Positions 1 through 7,452 of a stretch of 64,000 nucleotides of DNA are shown piece after piece. Each line of letters begins with the position of its first letter. Positions within the stretch are counted from its first letter, which is position 1. The notes below the pieces were generated by a model that saw only the letters and a list, made by a program, of their open reading frames with translations, had not been told where the DNA came from and did not search any database. The position numbers were made by a program, and so were the translations under genes. The stretch covers positions 2,108,001 to 2,172,000 of the forward strand of contig NZ_JAHQRJ010000001.1 of assembly GCF_019052805.1 (NCBI RefSeq), given 5' to 3'. Source of the DNA: Noviherbaspirillum sp. L7-7A. Its GTDB lineage: Bacteria; Pseudomonadota; Gammaproteobacteria; Burkholderiales; Burkholderiaceae_D.

Positions 1-261
1 TCGTGCATATCTGGCTTTCCAACCATCACGCAAGAATTCGTGCTGGGCACAATACTCGAAATAAATCACTACACATTGTTGCAAAACCAAGGGGTGTTCG
101 GTCTAGACGAGCAAATGCAGATTGTATTGTCACGATCGGATTTACTTGAACATCTGACAGTACATGCCTATGCCGAAAATCTGTCCGTAATGCTCGAGCA
201 GGCCCTGCGGCTGCAGCGCCTGTTGCTGATGCTGCACCCCGTCATCATGATCAATGCCTAA
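1..261 (+). CDS. C-terminal part of an unrecognised protein (open at left edge)
   Basis: The reading frame is open from base 1 to a TAA stop at 259-261; an internal GTG at 40 could start a 73-residue protein, but nothing forces that start, so this is probably the end of a longer gene. The visible C-terminus is Leu-rich and amphipathic (…LEQALRLQRLLLML…), with no motif I recognise. The stop codon TAA lies inside the CTAA target into which the neighbouring mobile elements inserted. Removing those elements rejoins it to the sequence at 4216 with the same stop, so the protein end appears intact rather than truncated. Function unknown. Confidence 0.4.
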   Translation, partial: SCISGFPTITQEFVLGTILEINHYTLLQNQGVFGLDEQMQIVLSRSDLLEHLTVHAYAENLSVMLEQALRLQRLLLMLHPVIMINA

Positions 262-262
262 G
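258..262. repeat. Left 5-bp target duplication (CTAAG) of IS copy 1
   Basis: CTAAG at 258-262 is repeated at 1712-1716, directly bracketing the first IS copy. The G at 1716 is the first base of the inner IS5-type element, so this IS copy landed exactly across that element's left junction. Confidence 0.75.
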
Positions 263-1711
263 CTGGACTTTGTCCATTTTTGAGGGAAAGGAGGTAAGCC
301 CGAAGGGGCCTATCATGGTGTAACCACTCCTGCACGAGAGGTCATCATGAAATCGTTTCCCTTCGAGCTTACTCAGCTCAGTCTATTATTCCGCCCTATG
401 TTTTCCAAGGTCGTCTGGCCGTCGGTGCAGCTATTGCTGGCTGGCGCCATTTTGGCGGTGGGCACGCGCACCGTCACTGCGGTGCTGCACGTCATGGGGC
501 ATTCTGAAGAGCAGCAATTTCAGAAGTTCCATCGCATCCTCAACCGGGTTAAATGGTCGCCTCTGGCGGCAAGCCGGCGCCTTCTGCTAGCCTTGATGGA
601 GGCATTTGTTCCGCACGGACCGCTGGTCATGGCCCTCGATGACACAATTGAGCGACGCCAAGGCGCCCGGATTGCGGCCAAAGGTATCTATCGGGATCCG
701 GTCCGCTCCAGTCACAGCCATTTCGTTAAAGCCAGCGGCTTGCGATGGCTATGCCTGATGCTGATTGCTCCGATTCCTTGGGCCCACCGTGATTGGGCCT
801 TGCCATTCTGCACCGCACTTACGCCATCAGAACGCTATTACCATGAACGTGGCCGGCGCCCCAGCAAACTGACGGACCGTGCACGGCAAATGCTGTTCAT
901 GGTCAAACGCTGGCTGCCGCAGCGAGACATCGTGATCGTCGCTGACAGCAGCTTCGCTGCTATCGACTTGCTGGCGGCTGTGTCACCGCAAGTCTGTGTC
1001 ATTACGCGCTTGCGGTTGGATGCCGCTTTATATGAGCCGGCTGCGCCGCGCCGGGCCAATAAAGTCGGCCGCCCACGGCGCAAAGGCGTGCGCCTCCCGA
1101 CGCTGCAGACAGTATTGGCAAATCCCAGGACAATGTGGCAGACGGTCACGGTCACACGCTGGTATAGCCAAGGAGAACGGAATGTCCAAGTGGCCTCTGG
1201 CACGGCACTCTGGTATCACACGGGCAAGCCAGTTGTGCCATTGCGATGGGTACTGGTACGTGACCCACAGCGTCGATTCAAACCCCAGGCGTTTCTCTGT
1301 ACCAATCAGAAAGCATCACCCGACCAAATCCTGAATTGGTTCGTCAAGCGCTGGCAGGTGGAAGTGACCTTTGAGGAAGCACGTGCCCACCTGGGTATGG
1401 AAACACAACGCCAATGGTCTGCGCGAGCCATTGCTCGCACCACGCCGGTGATCCTGGCGCTGTATTCCATTGTTGCCTTACTGGCGAAGCAACGAATCAA
1501 GGAACAACCGATCATTCTGCGACATGCCGCTTGGTATAAGAAGGAGGTCGCAACATTCTCCGACACGATCGCTCTGGTGCGTCGGTGGTTCTGGTGCAAA
1601 CAGGCTTTATCAACATCAGAAGGCCCGTCTGAGATGATAAAAATCCCGCTACCTCTATTCGACCGCTTGACCGAGACGCTCAGTTACGCCGCCTGAAGGG
1701 ATAAAGTCCAG
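263..1711 (+). mobile_element. Insertion sequence copy 1 (1449 bp, DDE transposase, IS4/IS701-like)
   Basis: The element starts CTGGACTTTGTCC and ends with the complement of CTGGACTTTATCC, i.e. 13-bp terminal inverted repeats with one mismatch. It is flanked by the 5-bp direct repeat CTAAG. It carries one transposase gene in the same orientation. A second copy with identical transposase and the same ends lies at 2623-4071 in reverse orientation. Because each copy has its own target duplication, each inserted separately. The family is inferred from the transposase; 5-bp duplications are not the usual value for IS701 (4 bp), so the family label is tentative. Confidence 0.85.
347..1696 (+). CDS. 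DDE transposase of IS copy 1 (449 aa)
   Basis: This is an RNase H-fold transposase resembling the DDE superfamily endonucleases found in IS4/IS701-type elements. The first acidic residue is probably in MALDDTIERRQG (about residue 97), the second in IVIVADSSFAA (about 200), and the Glu in the WQVEVTFEEAR stretch (about 347), the usual YREXXK-like zone. It has one complete frame with no internal stop, begins with ATG 10 nt after GAGAGG and ends just inside the right inverted repeat. The 449 residues match the transposase of the inverted copy exactly, which suggests recent duplication and probable activity. Confidence 0.85.
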   Translation: MKSFPFELTQLSLLFRPMFSKVVWPSVQLLLAGAILAVGTRTVTAVLHVMGHSEEQQFQKFHRILNRVKWSPLAASRRLLLALMEAFVPHGPLVMALDDTIERRQGARIAAKGIYRDPVRSSHSHFVKASGLRWLCLMLIAPIPWAHRDWALPFCTALTPSERYYHERGRRPSKLTDRARQMLFMVKRWLPQRDIVIVADSSFAAIDLLAAVSPQVCVITRLRLDAALYEPAAPRRANKVGRPRRKGVRLPTLQTVLANPRTMWQTVTVTRWYSQGERNVQVASGTALWYHTGKPVVPLRWVLVRDPQRRFKPQAFLCTNQKASPDQILNWFVKRWQVEVTFEEARAHLGMETQRQWSARAIARTTPVILALYSIVALLAKQRIKEQPIILRHAAWYKKEVATFSDTIALVRRWFWCKQALSTSEGPSEMIKIPLPLFDRLTETLSYAA

Positions 1712-1716
1712 CTAAG
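1712..1716. repeat. Right target duplication (CTAAG) of IS copy 1
   Basis: This is the partner of CTAAG at 258-262. Its TAA part is also the left target repeat of the inner IS5-type element, and its G is that element's first base. Confidence 0.75.
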
Positions 1717-2618
1717 AAGCTGTTTCAAAATGACCATTTGAGTGTGCGCCAGCATATCAGGCAAAAAGCGATTTGTAAGAGGGCTTCGTGGATGTCGGCC
1801 CGCCGTTCATGGCGAACACGAAGACGACGATTGGCGTATAACCAAGCATGTGTCCGCTCGACGACCCATCGAATTTTGCCAAGGCCACTACTATGGGGTT
1901 GGTCCCGGCGAGCAATCGCTGTAGCAATACCGTTGGCGTGAAGCAGTCGGCGATATTTGTCGTGGTCATAGCCGCGATCTGCATAAACGCGTTGCGGCTT
2001 CTGGAGTGCGCGGCCGCGGCGGCTCGCGATGGGAGGAATCGCAGCGACCAGCGGTTCAAGCTGGGTGACGTCGTTGCGATTGGCACCAGTCAGGATTGCG
2101 GCGAGCAATGCGCCATTGGCATCGGTGGCGGGATGGTGCTTGGAGTCTGGTTGCGCACGATCAGTGGGGTTCGGACCTGTTTTAGACCCGTCCCAACAGC
2201 ACGAATGGGAGAAGAACCGACGATGACGCGAGAAAAATCGATGCGATCAGCAGCGCGCAATTTCAACAGCAGTAGGATATGCAACTGCTCCCATACGCCG
2301 GCTTGCTGCCAGTCGCGTCGACGCCAGCAGCTTACGCCCGAACCGCAGCCCATTTCAACGGTTAGCTCGCTCCAGCGAATGCCGCTTCTGAGCACGAATA
2401 GGATACCCGTTAGCGCTGCACGGTCCGATATGGGCATCCGACCAGGATACTTGAAGCACCTCGGTTTCCGAGGCAGCAGAAGTGGCTCAATTAGTGCCCG
2501 CAATTCGTCATCAACGATGGGCTTTCCCATCTCCTTAGCCCCCACTGTCACAACCGGAAAGGTCAACAGAATCGCCAATAAGTTAACAGAGCCCCTTTGG
2601 GCTTTTTGTAACAACTTC
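1716..2618 (-). mobile_element. Degenerate IS5-family element (about 903 bp, IS427/IS1031-like)
   Basis: The ends are GAAGCTGTTTCAAAA on the left and, complemented, GAAGTTGTTACAAAA on the right: 15-bp inverted repeats with two mismatches. The flanking repeat is TAA (1713-1715 and 2619-2621); CTAA is also possible because the outer C is ambiguous. The transposase is split between two frames and lacks the first catalytic Asp. The element is older than the two IS copies, which sit precisely on its two junctions. Confidence 0.8.
1725..2614 (-). pseudogene. IS5-family transposase, two frames, catalytic Asp lost
   Basis: The N-terminal frame (2090-2614) contains the family helix-turn-helix part, MGKPIVDDEL… to …FSRVIVGSS. 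The C-terminal frame (1725-2108) contains LAAILTGANRNDVTQ, VYADRGYD (second Asp) and WVVERTHAWL (catalytic Glu). The frames join by a -1 shift at a run of four A's (CTA-AAA-C), about base 2165. Related elements use programmed -1 frameshifting, so the split alone need not mean inactivation. However, the first DDE Asp, normally in an IVDSS-type motif, reads Gly (codon GGT in VIVGSS). I infer a dead transposase. Confidence 0.75.
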
Positions 2619-2622
2619 TAAC
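2618..2622. repeat. Left target duplication (CTAAC) of IS copy 2
   Basis: CTAAC is repeated at 4072-4076, bracketing IS copy 2. It is composed of the last C of the IS5-type element, the TAA spacer and the first C of the MITE-like element, so this copy landed across the IS5/MITE boundary. Confidence 0.75.
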
Positions 2623-4071
2623 CTGGACTTTATCCCTTCAGGCGGCGTAACTGAGCGTCTCGGTCAAGCGGTCGAATAGAGGTAGCGGGATTTTTATCAT
2701 CTCAGACGGGCCTTCTGATGTTGATAAAGCCTGTTTGCACCAGAACCACCGACGCACCAGAGCGATCGTGTCGGAGAATGTTGCGACCTCCTTCTTATAC
2801 CAAGCGGCATGTCGCAGAATGATCGGTTGTTCCTTGATTCGTTGCTTCGCCAGTAAGGCAACAATGGAATACAGCGCCAGGATCACCGGCGTGGTGCGAG
2901 CAATGGCTCGCGCAGACCATTGGCGTTGTGTTTCCATACCCAGGTGGGCACGTGCTTCCTCAAAGGTCACTTCCACCTGCCAGCGCTTGACGAACCAATT
3001 CAGGATTTGGTCGGGTGATGCTTTCTGATTGGTACAGAGAAACGCCTGGGGTTTGAATCGACGCTGTGGGTCACGTACCAGTACCCATCGCAATGGCACA
3101 ACTGGCTTGCCCGTGTGATACCAGAGTGCCGTGCCAGAGGCCACTTGGACATTCCGTTCTCCTTGGCTATACCAGCGTGTGACCGTGACCGTCTGCCACA
3201 TTGTCCTGGGATTTGCCAATACTGTCTGCAGCGTCGGGAGGCGCACGCCTTTGCGCCGTGGGCGGCCGACTTTATTGGCCCGGCGCGGCGCAGCCGGCTC
3301 ATATAAAGCGGCATCCAACCGCAAGCGCGTAATGACACAGACTTGCGGTGACACAGCCGCCAGCAAGTCGATAGCAGCGAAGCTGCTGTCAGCGACGATC
3401 ACGATGTCTCGCTGCGGCAGCCAGCGTTTGACCATGAACAGCATTTGCCGTGCACGGTCCGTCAGTTTGCTGGGGCGCCGGCCACGTTCATGGTAATAGC
3501 GTTCTGATGGCGTAAGTGCGGTGCAGAATGGCAAGGCCCAATCACGGTGGGCCCAAGGAATCGGAGCAATCAGCATCAGGCATAGCCATCGCAAGCCGCT
3601 GGCTTTAACGAAATGGCTGTGACTGGAGCGGACCGGATCCCGATAGATACCTTTGGCCGCAATCCGGGCGCCTTGGCGTCGCTCAATTGTGTCATCGAGG
3701 GCCATGACCAGCGGTCCGTGCGGAACAAATGCCTCCATCAAGGCTAGCAGAAGGCGCCGGCTTGCCGCCAGAGGCGACCATTTAACCCGGTTGAGGATGC
3801 GATGGAACTTCTGAAATTGCTGCTCTTCAGAATGCCCCATGACGTGCAGCACCGCAGTGACGGTGCGCGTGCCCACCGCCAAAATGGCGCCAGCCAGCAA
3901 TAGCTGCACCGACGGCCAGACGACCTTGGAAAACATAGGGCGGAATAATAGACTGAGCTGAGTAAGCTCGAAGGGAAACGATTTCATGATGACCTCTCGT
4001 GCAGGAGTGGTTACACCATGATAGGCCCCTTCGGGCTTACCTCCTTTCCCTCAAAAATGGACAAAGTCCAG
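2623..4071 (-). mobile_element. Insertion sequence copy 2 (1449 bp), inverted relative to copy 1
   Basis: It has the same length, the same terminal sequences (CTGGACTTTATCC on the left; complement of CTGGACTTTGTCC on the right) and the same encoded protein as copy 1, in opposite orientation. It has its own 5-bp duplication, CTAAC. With copy 1 it forms inverted flanks around the IS5-type element. The differing target duplications argue against one composite-transposon insertion. Confidence 0.85.
2638..3987 (-). CDS. DDE transposase of IS copy 2 (449 aa)
   Basis: The protein is identical at all 449 residues to the transposase at 347-1696, including the candidate catalytic segments MALDDTIERR, VADSSFAA and EVTFEEAR. 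The upstream leader (AAAGGAGG, then GAGAGGTCATC before ATG) is also the same. Identity of both copies implies very recent transposition or gene conversion. Two long inverted repeats this close together could promote inversion of the segment between them. Confidence 0.85.
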   Translation of the reverse strand: MKSFPFELTQLSLLFRPMFSKVVWPSVQLLLAGAILAVGTRTVTAVLHVMGHSEEQQFQKFHRILNRVKWSPLAASRRLLLALMEAFVPHGPLVMALDDTIERRQGARIAAKGIYRDPVRSSHSHFVKASGLRWLCLMLIAPIPWAHRDWALPFCTALTPSERYYHERGRRPSKLTDRARQMLFMVKRWLPQRDIVIVADSSFAAIDLLAAVSPQVCVITRLRLDAALYEPAAPRRANKVGRPRRKGVRLPTLQTVLANPRTMWQTVTVTRWYSQGERNVQVASGTALWYHTGKPVVPLRWVLVRDPQRRFKPQAFLCTNQKASPDQILNWFVKRWQVEVTFEEARAHLGMETQRQWSARAIARTTPVILALYSIVALLAKQRIKEQPIILRHAAWYKKEVATFSDTIALVRRWFWCKQALSTSEGPSEMIKIPLPLFDRLTETLSYAA

Positions 4072-4075
4072 CTAA

Positions 4076-4215
4076 CAGGCTGTTGAAAAACGCTTTCGCA
4101 TGTATTGCAGCACAATGAATCTGCTTAACATTTGTGCAAAACTGGCTGCTTTTACTGAATAAATAAGCAAACTCCATAGGTGCGTGGCGCCTGCAATTCA
4201 TTTTTTAACAGCCTG
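4076..4215. mobile_element. 140-bp MITE-like element with CTAA target repeats
   Basis: CAGGCTGTTGAAAAA at 4076 and the complement of CAGGCTGTTAAAAAA ending at 4215 form 15-bp terminal inverted repeats with one mismatch. The direct repeat CTAA flanks the element at 4072-4075 and 4216-4219. No coding frame is credible inside. The GCTGTTnnAAAA core resembles the ends of the neighbouring IS5-type element, and YTAR targets are known for IS5-family transposases, so mobilisation in trans by such an enzyme is plausible (inference). Confidence 0.65.
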
Positions 4216-4219
4216 CTAA

Positions 4220-4256
4220 AGCTGCTCAGGCTTCTGACAACCTCGTCAGAGCAGCT
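4220..4256. terminator. Weak hairpin after the left-edge gene / end of paoC
   Basis: GCTGCTC…TGAC pairs with GTCA-GAGCAGC across the stop of the paoC-like gene. After mental removal of the mobile elements, this hairpin would lie directly downstream of the left-edge ORF, so it may have served as a shared terminator for the convergent genes. There is no T-run, so confidence is low. Confidence 0.3.
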
Positions 4257-6456
4257 TGTCCAGCGTGATCGGCAGGTCCCGCACCCGCTTGCCGGTGGCG
4301 TGATAGACGGCGTTGGCAATCGCTGCCGCCACGCCCGTGATGCCGATCTCGCCGATGCCCTTGGCGCCCAGCGGATTGATATGCGCATCCTTTTCCGGCA
4401 CCACCACGATGTCGATTGCGCCGATGTCGGCATTCACCGGCACATGGTATTCAGCCAGGTTGGCATTGACCGCGCGGCCATAGCGCAGGTCGTATTCGGT
4501 GGCTTCCATCAGGGCCATGCCCACGCCCCAGACGATGCCGCCCATCAGCTGGCTGTGGCCGGTCTTGGCATTGAGCAGCTGGCCCACGCCATAGGCCGCG
4601 GTGATGCGCGGCACCCGGACTTCGCCGAGGTCGGCATCCACATGGACTTCGGCAAACACGGCGCCGAAGGAATGCATCGAATACGCCTCCTTCTCGCTGC
4701 CGGCCCTGGCCTCGCCGCTGGCTTCGAGCGCCCGCCCGCCGTTGCGGGCGAGGATGGCGGCATAGGGTTCGCGCCGGTCCGTCGACGAACGCAGGAACAG
4801 CCAGCCGTTGTCCATGCCGACGTCGTCCGGGCTGGCGCCGGCCAGTGGCGACCTGCGGTCGGCCAGCGCCAGGCCGACCAGCTTGTCGCGCAGGGCCGCG
4901 CAGGCCGCCTGCACCGCCGGCGAAACGCTGGCCACGGACTGCGAGCCGCCCGATACCGGTGCCTGGGGCAGCGCCGAGTCGCCGAGTTCGAAACGCACCT
5001 TGTCCGGCGCCAGGCCCAATGCATCGGCGGCCACCTGGGTCATCACGGTATAGGTGCCGGTGCCAAGGTCCTGGGTGCCGGAACTCACCACCGCGCTGCC
5101 GTCGGGCAGCAGGCGCGCGCTGGCCTTGGCGGCGGAGCGATTGGCCGGATAGGTCGCGCTGGCCATGCCCATGCCGATCAGGGTGCTGCCGTCGCGCATG
5201 GACAGCGGACGCGGATCGCGCCTGGCCCAGCCGAAGCGCTCGGCGCCGACCCGATAGCATTCGCGCAGCGCATTGCTGGACCACGGCTTGTCCTTTTCCG
5301 GGTCGCGCTGCGCGTAATTGCGCATGCGCAGGTCGATCGGGTCGACCTTCATTTCATATGCAAGCTCGTCCATCGCGCATTCGAGCGCGAAGCTGCCAGT
5401 GGCCTCGCCGGGTGCGCGCATGAAGGTCGGCGTGCCGATGTTGAGCCGGGCCAGGCGGTGCGTGGTCTGCTGGTTGGGCGACTCGTACATCATGCGGGTG
5501 ACAAGCGCGGCGGTTTCCAGCCAGTCTTCCTGGAACGAGGTGCTGGCCAGCACATTGTGGCGTACTGCCGTCAGCGCGCCATCGCGTCCGGCGGCCAGCA
5601 GCATGCGCTGCTCGGTGTTGGGCCGCCCGCCCACCGGGCCGAACATCTGCGGCCGGTCCAGCACCAGCTTCACCGGGCGGCCGGCGCGGCGCGCGGCCAT
5701 TGCCGCCAGCACCACATGCGACCAGGTCGAGCCCTTGCAGCCGAAGCCGCCGCCCACATAAGGGCAGACCACGCGCACCTTGTCAGGCGCGATGCCCAGC
5801 GTCTTGGCCACGGCGTTGCGGTCGCCGGTGACGTACTGGGTCGAGTCGTACAGCGTCAGGTGCTCGCCTTCCCAGACCGCGATGGTGGCATGCGGCTCCA
5901 TCGGATTGTGATGCTCCATCGGCGTGCGATAGGCCACGTCGATCTGCGCCGCCGCCGCGGCGATGCCGGCATCGAGATTGCCGCGGCTGGTGTCGGCCGG
6001 GCCGTCCTTGGCCTTCTTCGGATCGACCGGCTGCAGCTTGGCCTTTTCAAAGTCCAGGGTTGCCTGTTCAGCGTGGTAGCTGAAACGTACATGGCGCGCC
6101 GCGTCGGCGGCCTGTTCCAGCGTTTCGGCCACCACCAGGGCCACCGGCTGGTTGTTGTAGTGCACCCGGTCGTCCTGCAGCAGGTTGAGCACCCTTCCCG
6201 CCGGCGGCTGGCCGGCGGCGGCCTTGCCGGCCGACGGCAGGCGCGGCGCGTTCTTGTGCGTCAGCACCGCGATCACGCCGGGCATGCGTTCCGCCTCAAG
6301 GCTGTCGACCGCGCTGATGCGGCCGTTGGCAATGGTGCTCATCACCATCACCGCATGCGCCAGCCGCGGTATCTTGTGCTCGGCCGAAAAGGTAGCCGTG
6401 CCCGTGACCTTGCGTACGCCATCGACGCGATTGAGTGGCTGTCCTGTGGAAGTCAT
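4246..6456 (-). CDS. paoC: Molybdopterin-binding subunit of a PaoABC-type aldehyde oxidoreductase
   Basis: This is the large catalytic subunit of the xanthine dehydrogenase family (736 aa; E. coli PaoC is close to this length), which would bind the molybdenum cofactor and oxidise aldehydes to acids. N-terminal residues about 10-120 form the aldehyde oxidase a/b hammerhead domain (PLNRVDGVRKVTGTATFSAE). The Moco-binding part follows (VCPYVGGGFGCKG near 220; TFMRAPGE near 345). The catalytic Glu is expected in KGIGEIGITG near 705. Its start overlaps the stop of the FAD subunit by 4 nt, so the two are translationally coupled. No Moco-insertion chaperone (XdhC/PaoD type) lies in the window. Confidence 0.9.
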   Translation of the reverse strand: MTSTGQPLNRVDGVRKVTGTATFSAEHKIPRLAHAVMVMSTIANGRISAVDSLEAERMPGVIAVLTHKNAPRLPSAGKAAAGQPPAGRVLNLLQDDRVHYNNQPVALVVAETLEQAADAARHVRFSYHAEQATLDFEKAKLQPVDPKKAKDGPADTSRGNLDAGIAAAAAQIDVAYRTPMEHHNPMEPHATIAVWEGEHLTLYDSTQYVTGDRNAVAKTLGIAPDKVRVVCPYVGGGFGCKGSTWSHVVLAAMAARRAGRPVKLVLDRPQMFGPVGGRPNTEQRMLLAAGRDGALTAVRHNVLASTSFQEDWLETAALVTRMMYESPNQQTTHRLARLNIGTPTFMRAPGEATGSFALECAMDELAYEMKVDPIDLRMRNYAQRDPEKDKPWSSNALRECYRVGAERFGWARRDPRPLSMRDGSTLIGMGMASATYPANRSAAKASARLLPDGSAVVSSGTQDLGTGTYTVMTQVAADALGLAPDKVRFELGDSALPQAPVSGGSQSVASVSPAVQAACAALRDKLVGLALADRRSPLAGASPDDVGMDNGWLFLRSSTDRREPYAAILARNGGRALEASGEARAGSEKEAYSMHSFGAVFAEVHVDADLGEVRVPRITAAYGVGQLLNAKTGHSQLMGGIVWGVGMALMEATEYDLRYGRAVNANLAEYHVPVNADIGAIDIVVVPEKDAHINPLGAKGIGEIGITGVAAAIANAVYHATGKRVRDLPITLDKLL

Positions 6457-7439
6457 GCTGTCTGCCCCGCCTTGCGCAATGCGCGTGTGATGGCCCGCTG
6501 GGCGAGCGCGATCTTGAAAGCGTTGTGCTCATAGCCTTTGGCGCCGGCCAGCGCCGCCGCCGCGCACTGGTCGAGCACCTCCGCGGTCAATGCCTGGCCC
6601 ACCAGGAGGGCCTCGGCCTCGCGCGCGCGCCAGGGCTTGTGCGCCACCCCGCCAAGCGCGATGCGGGCCTCGCGCACCACCTCGTTTTCCATCCGCAGCG
6701 CCGCCGCCACCGACACCAGCGCGAAGGCATAGCTGGCGCGGTCGCGCACCTTCAGGTAATGGCTGTGGTCTGCATGCATGGCCGGCGGCAGGTCCACGCC
6801 AAGGATCAGTTCGCCGGGCTGCAGCACGCTGTCGCGCTGCGGCGTGTCGCCGGGCAGCGTATGAAAGTCGGTCATGGCGATGGCGCGCTCGCCATTTGGC
6901 CCGCGCACCTGCACCACCGCGTCCAGCGCAGCCAGCGCCACGCTCATGTCGGACGGGTTAGTCGCGATGCACTGCTCGTTGGCGCCGAGGATGGCATGGA
7001 TGCGGTTGTAGCCTTCGCGGGCGGCGCAGCCCGATCCGGGCTGGCGCTTGTTGCACTTGTCGAACGCGGTGTCGTAGAAGTAGTAGCAGCGGGTGCGCTG
7101 CAGCAGATTGCCGCCCACGGTCGCCATGTTGCGCAGCTGCGGCGAGGCGCCCGACAGGAAGGCCTGCGACAGAAGCGGATAGCGCTGCCGCACCAGCGGA
7201 TGGTTGGCGGTATCGCTGTTGCGGGCCAGTGCGCCGATGCGCAGGCCGCCCTGCGGCAGCTCGGTGATGGCCGCCAGCGGCAGGCGGCTGACATCGATCA
7301 GGCGCTGCGGCGTCTCGACGCCGTTCTTCATCAGGTCCAGCAGATTGGTGCCGCCGCCGATGAAGCGGGCGCCCGGCTGCTGGGCCAGCGCGACTGCCTG
7401 CGCCACATCGGCCGGACGTTCATAGGAAAAGGGATGCAT
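6453..7439 (-). CDS. paoB: FAD-binding subunit of the PaoABC-type oxidoreductase
   Basis: This 328-aa medium subunit passes electrons from the Moco subunit to the 2Fe-2S subunit through FAD. An FAD-binding segment is seen in GARFIGGGTNLLDLMKNG (about residue 25) and in SPQLRNMATVGGNLLQ (about 105). A cysteine-rich insertion (RTRCYYF…DKCNKR…SGCAA, about 125-150) matches the extra 4Fe-4S cluster known for PaoB, which is absent from ordinary xanthine dehydrogenase FAD subunits. ATG at 7439 (HPFSYERP…) is chosen over an upstream in-frame ATG because the family starts there. It lies 13 nt after the paoA stop. Confidence 0.9.
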   Translation of the reverse strand: MHPFSYERPADVAQAVALAQQPGARFIGGGTNLLDLMKNGVETPQRLIDVSRLPLAAITELPQGGLRIGALARNSDTANHPLVRQRYPLLSQAFLSGASPQLRNMATVGGNLLQRTRCYYFYDTAFDKCNKRQPGSGCAAREGYNRIHAILGANEQCIATNPSDMSVALAALDAVVQVRGPNGERAIAMTDFHTLPGDTPQRDSVLQPGELILGVDLPPAMHADHSHYLKVRDRASYAFALVSVAAALRMENEVVREARIALGGVAHKPWRAREAEALLVGQALTAEVLDQCAAAALAGAKGYEHNAFKIALAQRAITRALRKAGQTA

Positions 7440-7452
7440 GATGGCCTTCGGG

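Noticed and set aside
258-4076. Composite transposon with the two IS copies as mobile ends
   Set aside because: The two copies have different 5-bp duplications (CTAAG and CTAAC), which shows separate insertions; a composite move would leave one shared duplication outside.
4180-6534. Long open frame (784 aa) antisense to paoC
   Set aside because: High-GC third-position bias creates long open frames opposite real genes. The protein is low-complexity and has no family pattern, while the paoC frame has full motifs.
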